Shown: positions 11,645 to 22,640, numbered from the stretch's first letter. The stretch is 64,000 nt of DNA from Hyphodiscus hymeniophilus (GCA_016508695.1 VNKQ01000016.1:992001-1056000), one strand, 5' to 3'. Notes: generated by a model from the letters alone, not told the origin. Numbers and translations are program-made.

Positions 11645-13117
11645 ATGTCAACACCGAAGTCTAACGATATCCCACCTGTAAGTTTGTCACTTCGAACTTC
11701 ATTCATGCGCTGTCAAAGAAGGAGCTGCTAACAGTGGCATCTGACAGATCAAAAGCCCGACTACAACCGGAGCTGAGTCGCCTACAACTGCACAACCTTT
11801 AGATATGGATGACGATGACGTTCAAGAGTCTGGCGTCTTGAGCAATGAAGGAGGAGCTCCCAAGCTAGCAACTGTCGAAGATGAAGCTCCACCAAAACCA
11901 CCTCGCCCGTTGAGCGCGCAGCAACAAGCCGAGAACACTTTGAAGGAAGCATTCCCAGCCATAGATGCAGCTGTCATCAAAGCTGTTCTGATGGCAAGTG
12001 GTGGCCGTGTTGAACCCGCCTTCAATGCTCTTTTAGGTATGACTGTTCGCAAAATGTGGAATGACTTTTTCTGACTTGGACGAATAGGAATGTCTGATCC
12101 TGATGCTGCTAGAGAACCTACCCCTCCACCACAACCTCCACGACCACAGGCGCAGCGACCCGGATCGACCCCACAATCACAATTGGAGGCGGACGAGCAA
12201 TATGCACGCCAACTTGCCGAGCAATACGGTGGTGGCTGGTCCAATGAGACCCGAAGTACCAGTAGAGGTGGTGTTCCGAGAGGTCGACAACAGACAGGTC
12301 TCCACCCAGATACTACGAACGAGGAGAATCGCAGCTTCATTGACGACGATCTACCAGTTATTAGGGAGAATCTTCGGAAGGGATTCCTCGAGACGCAAAC
12401 TAAGGTCAATGGATGGATCACGAATTTGAAGAAGAAGATCGATGGCGAGGATGAAGATGGGCCTGCTCCGCAAGGCTACAACGCTGGGCAAAACGCCCAG
12501 TATCGCTCTCGCAGAAGCGGTGATGGACGACAAAGTGGAGATTACAACCGCTATGATGCAGATCCTGAGGTCTTAGGCGATGACTTTGCAGGTATTCAGT
12601 TGCATGACGATGGCGGTAGGTACTCTTTGATGAATCTAGAAGTCGTCTAACATACACAGCCCCTGTACGTCGCTCAACACGTCCTCTTGCCAACCCCGAC
12701 CTCTTCAAACCCACTCCAGCGATCCCTAAATCATCCGACGGCCGTAAAGTTGCATTCCAGGGCGGTCCTCCAGAAGAAATTGATCTCTATAAGACGTCTC
12801 CAACAGTTGGCGCCAAAGAGAATGCACCTCCATCTAACAAGCAAAGCAAATGGCAACCCCTCTCGACCGTCGACCCCAGCCCCGTTGGTGAGGCGGACAA
12901 TGATCCATTCAGTCTTGGCGATAGCGAGGATGAGAAAGAGGTCAAGGATCGTGTTGGAGGAAAGGAGATCAGAATGGATGATACTGAACGACTCAAGCAA
13001 GCTGCTGCCGAAGCTATGTCGGACAACATTGGAGAGCCTGCTCGGAAGCTAGAGCCTGCAGAGACCAGTGGAACGAAGGATAAGGTGGCGGAGGAGACCT
13101 TGGTAGGAAAGTCTTAG
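11645..13117 (+). CDS. cue5: CUE-domain ubiquitin-binding protein (Cue5-like)
   Basis: This is a CUE-domain protein of the Cue5 type; in yeast Cue5 bridges ubiquitinated aggregates to Atg8 for selective autophagy. Exons 11645-11677, 11748-12036, 12088-12615 and 12660-13117 give 435 residues, and all three introns are GT-AG of 44-70 nt. The CUE domain is at about residues 75-115: AENTLKEAFPAIDAAVIKAV...GRVEPAFNALLGMSDPD. It is followed by a Pro/Arg-rich linker, a helical VIRENLRKGFLETQTKVNGW segment, and an acidic, disordered C-terminal half. The first exon encodes only 11 residues (MSTPKSNDIPP), so automated calls often miss it. Whether it carries a working Atg8-interacting motif cannot be judged by eye. 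The antisense frame at 11822-12421 is a shadow. Confidence 0.85.
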
Positions 13118-13541
13118 GCGATTCAGGGCGTATGACTATGTCTTCTTTTTAGCCAGTCTAGTTTCTCATAGCTGAATGATATCCACGGTGAACATGATTG
13201 CGTTCCGAAAATTTCTCTGCGGCATACCGACTTGAACAGAAGAGAGAGTGCTGAAGGTGGAGGTTCCTATTTTCCCTCGTACGTTGCTCGAGTCAACGAG
13301 AGACGAAATGCCATAACTTCGCAAGCTCACGATTCTCCAATAGAGTTGCACTTTTTATACTCTCATCCAATTGTCATTGTATCGTAGTTTGGCTGCATTA
13401 GCACACATTTCGAAGCAAACAAGAGTATCGTAGCCTGATTTCTCGAGATAGGAAGTAATTATCGGTTCAGCCTCGCGCTACTGACTATGCAGACTGAGCC
13501 AGCCTTGTAAGCCAGCCAGCCAGTAAGAATCGAGATTTCAG

Positions 13542-13547
13542 CACGTG
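13542..13547. promoter_or_regulatory. CACGTG box, candidate Pho4/NUC-1 site
   Basis: A palindromic CACGTG lies about 630 bp upstream of the pho81 start codon. CACGTG is the core site of the Pho4/NUC-1 bHLH activator of the phosphate regulon, and yeast PHO81 is itself a Pho4 target. Function here is inferred from position and motif only. Confidence 0.45.
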
Positions 13548-13886
13548 CAACCGAAACCATCAAAATACCTAGTAAACTCTTTCTCAGCCCTGCAGAACAA
13601 CCATCAGCTGCGTTGAAAAGATCGGGCAATAGAGATCATCCAAGGCCAGCACGGAACGCCCTTTACGGTAGTGCAGCATACCCCTCACCACAAGATCACT
13701 TTTCTCTTTTCTTCCTGCAAGTCTTGATGCGTCAACACCTTCAGAACAGCCAACTGACTCTAATAGCACACCTACTGCTACGTTTACTACTACTACTGAG
13801 TGACTGAGTCCCTTACCTACAGAGTGGCATCCAAAGAGCCTCGAGCACTCTTCTGCGTGCCCGTCCACAGAAGCCTTTGGCAACCC

Positions 13887-13892
13887 CACGTG
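13887..13892. promoter_or_regulatory. Second CACGTG box upstream of pho81
   Basis: A second CACGTG, about 280 bp upstream of the start codon and 345 bp from the first one. Two copies close to a PHO-pathway gene fit a phosphate-responsive promoter, but other bHLH factors use the same site. Confidence 0.45.
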
Positions 13893-14168
13893 TAGGCTGC
13901 ATACAGGCTCTTTCCTGCATCTATCCCTCGCTGCACAACTACATCCTCCCCTCTTCTCTCCAACTCCGACGTCATCTACTTCTGATAGAGCACAGCGCAC
14001 CGAAGCTTCATCCCAGACTCAGCTGATCGTATCTTGGAACGGCATGCCACCAGGAGCTATGAGCCTCCGCATATGACCGGCCATTGAAATACCTTCTTAC
14101 GCCCTCTCCAAGCTCCTCACTCGCAGTCGCTGCCCTTCAGGCAGGGCTCTGCGGCTGCAAACTGCATC

Positions 14169-17100
14169 ATGTGCGTCTCACCACCTTCCCTTTGATCCAC
14201 GGCAGAATGCATGAGATCGCATTATCCAAACCTATCACTGCTCGAGTCCAGCTAATCATTCATGCGCTGGTAGGAAGTTTGGAAAGCAGATCCAGAAACG
14301 TCAGCTCGAGGTCCCAGAGTATGCAGCAAGCTTCGTCAACTACAAGGCCCTGAAGAAAGTAAGCAAGCCGATCCCCAGCCTGCACCTGCCCCGGGGAGCC
14401 CGAAAAAGCAATCAGTTCGGGTTGCTTTCGGGGGCCTATTGACCATAGGATTGGACATGTGCACTGATACGAATGTGGCAGCTCATCAAGAAGCTCTCTG
14501 CGACACCGACGCTCTATGCACAGAATGAACTCCAACGCCCCTCGGGACTGGTTGATTCCCAGGCAGCTTTACAGGCGAATAAGGCCACATTCTTTTTCCA
14601 ACTGGTAGTCAACACTTCCGATGAAGAGCCCTTCAAGTCATGCTGAGAGATATCCAGGAACGAGAACTAGAGAAAGTAAATGCGTTTTATCTCCAGAAAG
14701 AGGCAGAGGCATGTACCCAAATATTCCCAAAACCCCCTTGTGTTGTGGCTGATTCCCTGCAGCTCAAAATTCGGCTCAAGACTTTACTAGATAAGAAGAA
14801 GGTCCTGCAATCACGCAATCAGATCACCTCCAGACGTTCCGCGAAATTCACGACATTGGAAGAAGGCTTTCAACAATTCGGTAACGATCTCAACAAGCTC
14901 CAGCAATTTGTCGAGATCAACGGGACTGCGTTTTCAAAAATCTTGAAGAAATGGGACAAAACATCCAAATCGAAGACCAAAGAACTTTATCTTTCCAGGG
15001 CCGTTGAGGTACAACCATTCTTCAATGCGACGGTCATCAGCGAGTTGTCAGATCAAGCTACTACAAGTTTACAAGAACTGGGAGCTTGGTCTGAAGGCGA
15101 CAGTGTTAATTTCGGGAGGAACCCGGAGCATATTGTAAGTAGTCAGCATTTGCTCGGTACGGATGAAGGCGACGCAGACACTCTCCTCCTTGAAGCTGTC
15201 ATTTCAGGCAATCTTGAAAGCCTCAAAGATCTCCTTTTGCGCTTGAAGACTGCGGCGGATCCGAATGGCACACGGGACTCGACTTTGTTAGAGCGGATTA
15301 CTCGGACATTCCTTGCGGCAATCAATGAAGGACCGGAACAGTCTTTACAACTCCTGTTAGATACCGGACTTGTCGATGTGCAATCCGAGGACGACATCAA
15401 CGAACGGAATTGCCTACATCAATCGGCGATCTATGGTAATGCTTTCGTTCTGAGCATTGGGCTTTCGAAGGGAGTAGCTGTGGGTAGGACGGATGTCTAT
15501 GGACGAGTGCCTCTGCATTATGCATGTATGCACGGCCGTCTTGATATGATGGAGGCATTGCTGAACGGTACGCCACTTCTCATTTACTTCTTGTCTCGGA
15601 GGGCTCATATTCTACAGCGGATCAGTCGACGATCGACCTCATCGATCATGACAATTTTACTCCTCTGATTCATGCAATCATCCACGGACACCTCGAATGC
15701 GCGAGAAGGCTACTACAGAGACATGCTCGAATCGACCCTGTGTCGGACGCTGATCATGTTCCATTAAACCTGGCTTGCGAGCATGGCTCTGGAGAAATTG
15801 TTGAGCTGCTGCTACAGCATGGTGCTAGAATTTTACCAGATGCTGAGGGTCTCTTTCCCCAGCATCTTGTTGCACGCTCCGGACAGACTCCGAGACTTCT
15901 CCTACTTCTCAAGGACTATGGTGCAAATCTTGACCAAATTGACAAGCTCTATTCGTGGACGCCACTATTCCACGCTGCAAGTGAAGGCAATGTTCCTTGT
16001 ATGCAAACCCTCTTAGAAGTTGGTGTTCAGCCAACTATCCTCGACGAGAAAGATCTTTCTGCGATGTATTACGCAGCGTGGGAGGGTCACTTGGAGTGTA
16101 TGAGGCTCCTGTCTGCGATACCTTTTTCGACACCCAATCGACAAATATCAGAGCCTACACCGCTTACAGCGATGTCGAGCAGTATGCCAGGACCTATGAG
16201 CATTGACGCCGATGGAATTCCTGAACTTGAGTTACCACCTCCTATCATTCCCTTGAGACGATATGGCCACAACTTCCTTGACACCAAGACATTCATCCAG
16301 ATTAGCTTTGTTGAAGAACAAGGCGAGGCCCCCTTGATGTTCTTCCATGACAGCAAATACCCAGCTGCACGTCTCACCATTTCCTCCAAATTGTCTGATT
16401 TAATACCCAAGAATATTCTGCTACCATTCCAGGAAGATACCCGCCTTATTTCCTTTCAGATCGACAACCTAGATTCTTTTGCCATCGATTTTGATGTTTT
16501 CCCTACTTATGGTGCCAAAGTCATCGCAAAGACCGTAGCGTTGCCAAGCACTTTCCGGGCGTTGTTGAGCAGCTCAGGACGCTGTTGCTTGCCCTTGTTC
16601 GACCCTAGACTTAGAGCTATTGGCCAAATTACATTCAACTTCCAAGTCATCAAACCGTTCCAAGGAAAGCCACTTGAAATTACCGATTTTGAGACGTATT
16701 GGAAAGCAACGAGCCAGTTTGACCACAGGCCAAGTGCTTTCATCACTGGCTCCAGTTTATCGGGGGATTATGTTCAGCTCTTCGTTCAGCACACATGTGA
16801 TGGTGTGCCTGTTCTTTGGCCAAGGTGGACAATTGACTACATGGATATCGAATTTCCCGTCAGCCGTTTGACATATGCGCAATTCATCAGCGCCGGCTCT
16901 CGCCACGCCAACAAAACCGCGGACCTCTCAGGATTACCTGCTCTTTCGCTGGAGAATATTGCTCAAATTCATAGCATTCTCGCGAACTCTGCCGTATCTC
17001 TGCAAGATGCGCTTGCTCTTCTCCCAAAAGGAATGCATGTCAACCTGCAAATTTTATATCCAATTGTGGAGGAAGAGAAAACTCTGCGTCTTGGTCCAAC

Positions 17101-17674
17101 TGTCAACATCAACACCTTTGGAGATGCTATTTTGAATGTGGTATTTGATCACGCAAGGGCTTTCAGAGAACGATCGCCGGACTCGATGCGCTCTATTGTC
17201 TTCAGCTCGTACAATCACACAGTCTGCACAGCTTTGAATTGGAAGCAACCGAACTATCCCGTTTTCTTGTGTAATGATCTCGGCTACGAAGACAATATCG
17301 TTGGTTCCACAGCTGTCAAGAGCAGTGGGAGGAGGACGACGTCTATAAAAGAGGCCGTGCGTATTGCGCAGAATAACAACTTTATGGGATTGATTTGCAA
17401 TTCACGTCTTTTGGTAAGTCTAACAGTTCCTTACTCATAAGTCCATATCCATATGCTGGTAACAGGAGGAATGGCTAAGGATATCTAGGATATGATACCA
17501 GCTTTAGTCGAAGCGATCAAAGCCCAGGGGCTCGTTCTCGTAACCGACAAGAGCGCAGAGGTAGAAGGTGATAGGGGCACACACGCCGATCCATTCCCTA
17601 GACTTCCCGAGGGAATCGATGGTGTATTAAATATGAATGGGGTCTTGAGATTCGACGAGAGCATTGACATGTAG
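14169..17674 (+). CDS. pho81: Pho81/NUC-2-type phosphate regulator (SPX-ankyrin-GDPD-like)
   Basis: This is the CDK inhibitor of the phosphate-starvation pathway, acting on the Pho80-Pho85-type kinase (PREG/PGOV in Neurospora). Exons are 14169-14170, 14274-14358, 14482-14604, 14658-14708, 14763-15567, 15618-17413 and 17489-17674, giving 1,015 residues. The SPX domain starts at residue 1 (MKFGKQIQKRQLEVPEY) and runs to about 180 with LLDKKKVLQSRNQ and FVEINGTAFSKILKKWDK. Ankyrin repeats follow (about 250-560, for example DVYGRVPLHYACMHGRLDMM and SWTPLFHAASEGNVPCM). The C-terminal third is the glycerophosphodiesterase-like region, lacking an obvious catalytic motif, as usual in Pho81. The ATG is split AT|G by a 103-nt GTGCGT...GTAG intron. 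A 54-nt segment, 14709-14762, breaks the conserved QKEAE-LKIRLKTLLDKK and has GC...AG ends, so I remove it. Identity is very sure; the two unusual splice events are inferred. Confidence 0.92.
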
Positions 17675-17834
17675 CTGTGTAGAGTGCAAAAGCATTTGTA
17701 TGGCAGAAGTTGAAGGAAGAAAAGTTATCAACATTTTCCTCCTGAATTCCTTGTCCAATTTCTACATTTTGTTGCATTGAATAGGTCTTCAAGACTCCCA
17801 GTGACTCGCTCCCACAAGAAAGGATCGCACGTTG

Positions 17835-18545
17835 TTAAGCGCCTTTGAATTCATACCTCAAGCCCCCCAGCTCAGCTTCCGGATCTACGCTGCCCATCAC
17901 AACCTTCGCAAGTAACGAAACTCCGTAGATGACGGCGGGTAACCACCCAAAACCCAACCAAACCTCCTCCTTTCCTCTAAAAACCATGCCTAGCAGCCCC
18001 AGAACCACGCACAGTCCGATGTTCATTAGGGGTAGGTATTCTGCTATTGGGCCTTCATCATGATTGAATGCTGAGTGAGGCGTCGCATGAACGGTTTTAC
18101 GCTTGTTCCAAGCGTCTAGGATTGGAATGTTCGTCCGGCCGGGTGGCAGAACATAGAGCAAGAAAGCTGTTGATAGAAGCGAGGAGATTGAGAGGACGGA
18201 GAGGAGTGATGTGCGAGAGGAAAAGAGTGTTGTGAGGTAAGGGATTATGGAGAGTGCGGGAAGGGCGAGCAGGATGCGGGTGTATAGGCGGTTGAAGTTT
18301 GTGTTCTGTTGATTCAGGGTACGGATTAAGGTTTCTTGTTCTGTGAAGATATTAGATAGGCTTTAGCAAGCTGTTGAGAGTGTCTTGAGATGGTGGTAGA
18401 GGAGATAAGGCTGTGGCGAATGTGCCATGGTGGGAGTAGGAAATGGTTTACCTTCTTCATCCAAAGCCTCTGGCAGAGAATCATCTGAGTCATTGCCTGC
18501 TGGGTAGTGGAAAGTCTTTCGAAGACGTGCTGTCGTTTGCTCCAT
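17835..18545 (-). CDS. Conserved fungal multi-pass membrane protein, function unknown
   Basis: Exons 18545-18452 and 18340-17835 (111-nt GTAAAC...CACAG intron) give 199 residues. The N-terminal 45 residues are hydrophilic and acidic (DSDDSLPEALDEE). They are followed by a hydrophobic segment ILLALPALSIIPYLTTLF, a second (VLSISSLLSTAFLLYVL), a polar loop with PPGRTNIPILDAWNKRK, then two more (LPLMNIGLCVVLGLLGMVF and FGWLPAVIYGVSLLAKVV). I therefore predict four membrane spans with a short hydrophilic tail. I do not recognise a named family, but the organisation looks like a conserved ascomycete membrane protein. It shares a 140-bp divergent promoter with coa1, which hints at co-expression but not at function. 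No signal peptide is evident. Confidence 0.75.
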
Positions 18546-18685
18546 TTTGGAGCACCTTGGTGTTGCTGGAGGCTGTAGATGGTATAGTAAAATGTAGCCT
18601 CAGCCTTGCGCGGGTCTTCGCTTGAACGACGATCGTCCGATTTCTTCTCAAGACCTTCTCCTTAACTTCCCAAGCAGTCGCAACA

Positions 18686-19350
18686 ATGTTACCACGACTT
18701 TTGCGATCGAAGGCTCTATTTAGAGCAAGGCATACCAACGGACAAGCTGTGGCGCAAAGGCGAACTTTAATTGCGGCGCCAAAGCCGGGAGATGGACCGT
18801 TGATGTCGAGGAGAGCCGATCGAGAACTTCCAGGTCCATGCAACAAGCACTCTGACGGTACATGATTCTGATTACGTGTCTAGATATTCCACAAAATGGC
18901 ATGCGCTGGATACGCACCGTTCCCATTTTCCTCGCGGTCCTGATCTCGTCTACACTCGCCATCTTCAACTACCAAAAGTCCTCATCATCCGTCGTATCAT
19001 CCACCATGTACGCACTCCGCACCTCTCCCAAAGCACGCGAGTACCTAGGAGATGAGGTATACTTCGCCCACAAGATGCCTTGGATTTGGGGAGAGATGAA
19101 CCAGTTGCACGGAAGGATCAATATACAGTTTGAGGTTATGGGCAACAAGAATAGTGGTACCATGCGATTTAAGAGCTTTAGGGCTACGAGGCAAGGCATG
19201 TTTGAGACCACCGAGTGGAGTCTGGAGAGGAAGGATGGCTCTAAGATTGATTTGCTGGATGGGAACGATCCTTTCCAAGGCATTGAGATGGATGCTGAGG
19301 AGTCCAAGGTTGTGGGACGCGGTTCTTATGCTCCAAACCTTTCTGGTTGA
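18686..19350 (+). CDS. coa1: Cytochrome c oxidase assembly factor 1 (Coa1)
   Basis: Coa1 is an inner-mitochondrial-membrane protein needed for early Cox1 maturation in complex IV assembly. Exon 1 (18686-18833) encodes a basic presequence-like N terminus (MLPRLLRSKALFRARH) without acidic residues. Exon 2 (18884-19350) follows a 50-nt GT-AG intron. The protein has 204 residues, with a membrane span RTVPIFLAVLISSTLAIFNY at about residues 57-76 and the family core ALRTSPKAREYLGDEVYF, followed by MPWIWGEMNQLHGRINIQF. The tail is hydrophilic. It is convergent with the mitochondrial uL3 gene (124 bp apart) and divergent from the small membrane-protein gene. Length and order match the family. Confidence 0.9.
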
Positions 19351-19474
19351 TAAGCGGGATGGTATGATTATCGGAATGGGCCATGGAATCGTAGCATTGG
19401 AGGCGTCTCGGGTTATCTGCTCTGTCAACGCCTGTATATGCTCTATTTATTGTACAAAAATTTACTGTACAATT

Positions 19475-20398
19475 CTATACAGTAGCAATCAATTCCTCCT
19501 TGATCTCCTCAAGCACGGCGGGAAGAACAGGCCACGGCTTCTTGATCGCATCCTGAATCTTGACAATACATCCATCCGGCCCTGCAATACATCCATTGAG
19601 CACCACAAGTCCCTTCTCAACATCCACCTTCAACACCTTTACGTTCTGCGTCGTGACCTGTTGTCCTCCCATCCGTCCCGGCATCTTCTTGCCAGGATGC
19701 ACTCTGCTTCCACTTCCCTGACTAGCACCCGACGAACCCATGGTACGATGATTCTTCGAATTACCATGACTGGCCGGCTGTCCCTTCCAACCCCATTTCT
19801 TCATACCACCCGCAAATCCCATCCCTCTGCAATTCGCCCTAGCATCTACGAATTGTCCCTCAAGAAACCACTCAGGTCCAATGCTTTGCCCAACTGCCAC
19901 CAATCCATCCTCGTTCTTGACCTTAAACTCCGCCATGAATCTTTTAGGACTGACCTTCGCCCCCGCGAAATGTCCCAAGACTGGCCGAGTAACGTTGCTT
20001 GGATGTTTCCATCCACTGCCAATCTGCACTGCGAAGTACCCGTTCTTTTCTCTCGTCTTGTGAGAAACGACTTGTACCCTATCTAACTGCAGCACTGTAC
20101 AAGCAGTCCTCTTCCCAGTCTCTGGATCGAAAAGCGCGGTCATTCCCTTCTTGACAGCTAACGCTCCAGTTCGTAATGGGAGAGTGAAGTCTTTTCGAGC
20201 GAGCGCCGCGGCAGGAGAATGGCCAAGGGTTGGCAGACCGGCTGATTGTTGGTTGAAACGATTCGGTTTTCCGCGCGATGCCGTTGTCCAGCCGTATTTG
20301 ACGCCGCGTTTTGCGATGAGTGGGAGGAAGGCATCAGGGAGAAGGAACTGAGGTGGCAATTGGCCGAGTGCCCAGCTTGTCGGCAGCTTGGGTGCCAT
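19475..20398 (-). CDS. mrpl9: Mitochondrial large-subunit ribosomal protein uL3m (Mrpl9)
   Basis: This is an intronless gene of 307 codons for the mitochondrial member of the universal L3 family, which folds onto the 23S-like rRNA near the peptidyl transferase region. The L3 signature is complete: a TGALAVKKGMTALFD start of the barrel, VTRPVLGHFAGAKVSPKR, the loop segment GFAGGMKKWGWKGQPASHGN, followed by KNHRTMGSSGASQGSGSRVHPGKKMPGRMGG, and the C-terminal VKVLKVDVEKGLVVLNG. About 70 N-terminal residues precede the domain and should include the mitochondrial targeting sequence, although the first 20 residues are only weakly basic. It is convergent with coa1. The plus-strand frame at 19130-20086 is a shadow of this gene. 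Confidence 0.95.
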   Translation of the reverse strand: MAPKLPTSWALGQLPPQFLLPDAFLPLIAKRGVKYGWTTASRGKPNRFNQQSAGLPTLGHSPAAALARKDFTLPLRTGALAVKKGMTALFDPETGKRTACTVLQLDRVQVVSHKTREKNGYFAVQIGSGWKHPSNVTRPVLGHFAGAKVSPKRFMAEFKVKNEDGLVAVGQSIGPEWFLEGQFVDARANCRGMGFAGGMKKWGWKGQPASHGNSKNHRTMGSSGASQGSGSRVHPGKKMPGRMGGQQVTTQNVKVLKVDVEKGLVVLNGCIAGPDGCIVKIQDAIKKPWPVLPAVLEEIKEELIATV

Positions 20399-20570
20399 GG
20401 TGCGTGAGCTTGTTGTTGAGTTGGAGAGCTTGGGCTTTGGAGATGGTTTCTTTGCCTACGGTGAACGGAAGAGACCTACGGTCGGCGGTAACCTCTACTG
20501 TAGTGACTCCAATATAAATTGATAGCCAACACACATTTTAGAGGACCATGGGATTTTGAATGAATAAATC

Positions 20571-21402
20571 ATGGTTTACTATTTTACTTCTAATGTTGCA
20601 TCTCCCGATGCTTTCGTCTATGTCGGTAAAGATAAAGTCGAAAGTAAGTTTTTGAGGTCTTTCTTGCTGAAAATACTAATCAAATCCAGATGAGGAGCTG
20701 ATCAAATACGGCTTGGAGGAAGACGTGTGGTTCCATGTTGACAAGCTCTCAAGTGCTCACATTTATCTACGGATGAATGAAGGAGATACATGGGATGCTA
20801 TTCCTGAAGATCTCCTGACCGATTGTGCACAGTTGACCAAGGCAAACTCCATTGAAGGTCGACTTGTGCTCCAATTTTGCACCGGCACGTGATGCTAATG
20901 TCCTACAGGAAACAAGAAAGATAATGTTACTATCATTTACACGCCATGGTCGAACCTTAAGAAAGACGGGAGTATGGCAGTTGGCCAGGTGTCGTTCAAG
21001 GATAATAAGAAAGTAAGTAGGCTAAGCTTTGAGTGAGAGTAATAACTGAGTGTGTCCAGGTCAAAAGAATTCTCGTCTCACAGAGAGAGAACCCGATCGT
21101 CAATCGTCTCAACAAGACCAAAGTGGAGAAGTTTCCGGATCTAGCAATGGAGAAGGAAGAAAAGCTTAAGAGTCTGAGAAAGAAAGACCAAGCCGCGAGG
21201 TTGGATAGGGTGCGGCCTGTACCTTATGAGAGTGACACAAAAGCTGACTATTGGATAGAAAAAGGAAGAAGCCAGAATTGCCCAGGAGCGGAAAGAGAAG
21301 AAGTGGCAAAAAGATCATGCTTATGATGATATGTTCCAAGAGGAAGATCCTGACGAGGCGAATAATCAAGGCAGGGAAGACTTAGAGGATGATTTCATGT
21401 AG
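20571..21402 (+). CDS. jlp2: NFACT-R-domain protein, Jlp2/CCDC25 family
   Basis: A small NFACT-R (DUF814) protein related to human CCDC25 and yeast Jlp2; its molecular role in fungi is poorly known. Five exons (20571-20643, 20690-20857, 20909-21012, 21060-21209, 21259-21402) give 212 residues, with four GT-AG introns of 46-51 nt. The start [20 protein letters not shown] is typical, and the domain core reads [19 protein letters not shown] followed by [19 protein letters not shown]. The C terminus is a charged coiled coil ([20 protein letters not shown]) ending in an acidic tail. The last intron (21210-21258, GTGCGG...GATAG) is needed to reach the family-like tail [12 protein letters not shown]; reading through gives a truncated unrelated end. 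The gene is divergent from uL3m (172 bp). Confidence 0.88.
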
Positions 21403-21619
21403 ACTATATGCAGCGTCAAGTATCGTGATTTTGCGATCCTCTGAATGACGGCGTGTCCTCCTTAATCATACTCTCATCTTCCAAATTAGCTCTAAAGATT
21501 GATTCCCCGTCGTATGCTTTTTGTCCGAAGTAAAGTCTGCGGGTATTCTGAGGAGTCCCAGCCTCCTTCACTTATTCTGCTACCTCTTGTCATCCAGACG
21601 ATCACATTCTCTCGGCTGT

Positions 21620-22340
21620 CTACATCCTCTTTCCGCCGCCACCAAGACTACTTCCAATTTTGTTAATATCCGTTCCCTTGATTGCATGATCTGCAGGATT
21701 CGCCGCAGCCTCGTACAGGATATTTGTCGGTGCTCTACCAAGCTGCATCCAATCGCCCTTGAACCCTAAATAACTCAACCTACTAACATCGTCACCATGA
21801 TTGTCTTCCACAAACAAGTTCAAACTCTGAACTTTCCCGAACAATGCTCTTTTCACAGATATATCCTGGATCTCATTGGTCTGGGACAGGGAGAACTCCT
21901 GCGTTGGGGAGAGGTCACTGGCAGTCGAGAAATCAAGATCATCACGATTGATGAAGACTTTTAGTGTTTGTGGTGCCGAGGAAGAGTTCGATGTGCGAAT
22001 CAAGATTGAGTGAAGTTTGACCTGGCCAGTGAATCTGTTGGACATCAGTACTAAGCGTGAGGAAAGAATTGAGACCATACGGGATGTGCATAAGTAACTG
22101 CTCGTCCGCGTCGCTCTCCAGTTCCGGCTGGTCTTGTAGTCTCTCTGCCCAAGTTTTCTTGACAATAGCTTTGCCGGACCCTCCTTCTGACTCGTTCAAT
22201 GTCGTGATGTCGTCGAAATTGATATGTTGGTAGAGGGAATATTGCAGAGCGGGGGTGATGTCGTCTGAATGGTCGTGTACATCGCCGTGGGAGTGCGAAT
22301 GACCTGAGTGATCATGTTCATCATGGCAATGACCGGACAT
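21620..22340 (-). CDS. PITH-domain protein (PITHD1 type)
   Basis: Exons 22340-22081 and 22034-21620 (46-nt intron GTATGG...AACAG) encode 224 residues. A short His/Asp-rich N terminus (MSGHCHDEHDHSGHSHSHGD), possibly metal-binding, leads into the PITH domain from about residue 25 to 200. The domain contains LQYSLYQHINFDDITTLNES, LLMHIPFTGQVKLHSILIRT, LKVFINRDD and FGKVQSLNLFVEDNHG, ending in YLGFKGDWMQL. PITH domains occur in thioredoxin-like TXNL1, where they contact the 26S proteasome; this protein lacks the thioredoxin domain, like PITHD1. It has no signal peptide and should be cytosolic or nuclear. It is convergent with the Jlp2-type gene. Confidence 0.9.
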
Positions 22341-22640
22341 GTCTACTTTAGAAGTTTTGATTTAGCTGATCAGGTATGTTGGTAAGTAAAAAAGGTAAGA
22401 GTGTCGATAGCGGGGTAGAATACGCGAACGCGAGGTTCTCACGGAGTCACAAGACCAGAGGCTCCTCAATCTTCAATCTTTTTATATTCTTCATTGACCT
22501 GGTTGTGTATGGAGGCCCGAAGTCTTCTCAAACTTTAGTTTCAATCAATAAAGGGTTCAGTGTTTTAGAGACGTCAAGGATGAAGTGCGAGATCTACCGT
22601 TCTTGGTAATTTATTGTAGCATGAATATTTGTATTGCTAA

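Larger units (their letters stand above)
13118..14168. promoter_or_regulatory. pho81 upstream region and leader
   Basis: This intergenic stretch between the CUE gene and pho81 contains a GCCA-repeat patch near 13,508-13,525, two CACGTG boxes and, from about 13,600, a long C/T-rich stretch compatible with an extended 5' UTR. Several upstream ATGs occur in that leader. No coding gene is supported. Confidence 0.45.

Noticed and set aside
11822..12421. 199-codon frame opposite the CUE gene
   Set aside because: It is an antisense shadow; the CUE domain lies on the plus strand.
19130..20086. 318-codon plus-strand frame
   Set aside because: It is the complement of the mitochondrial uL3 gene and the tail of coa1 in the wrong frame.
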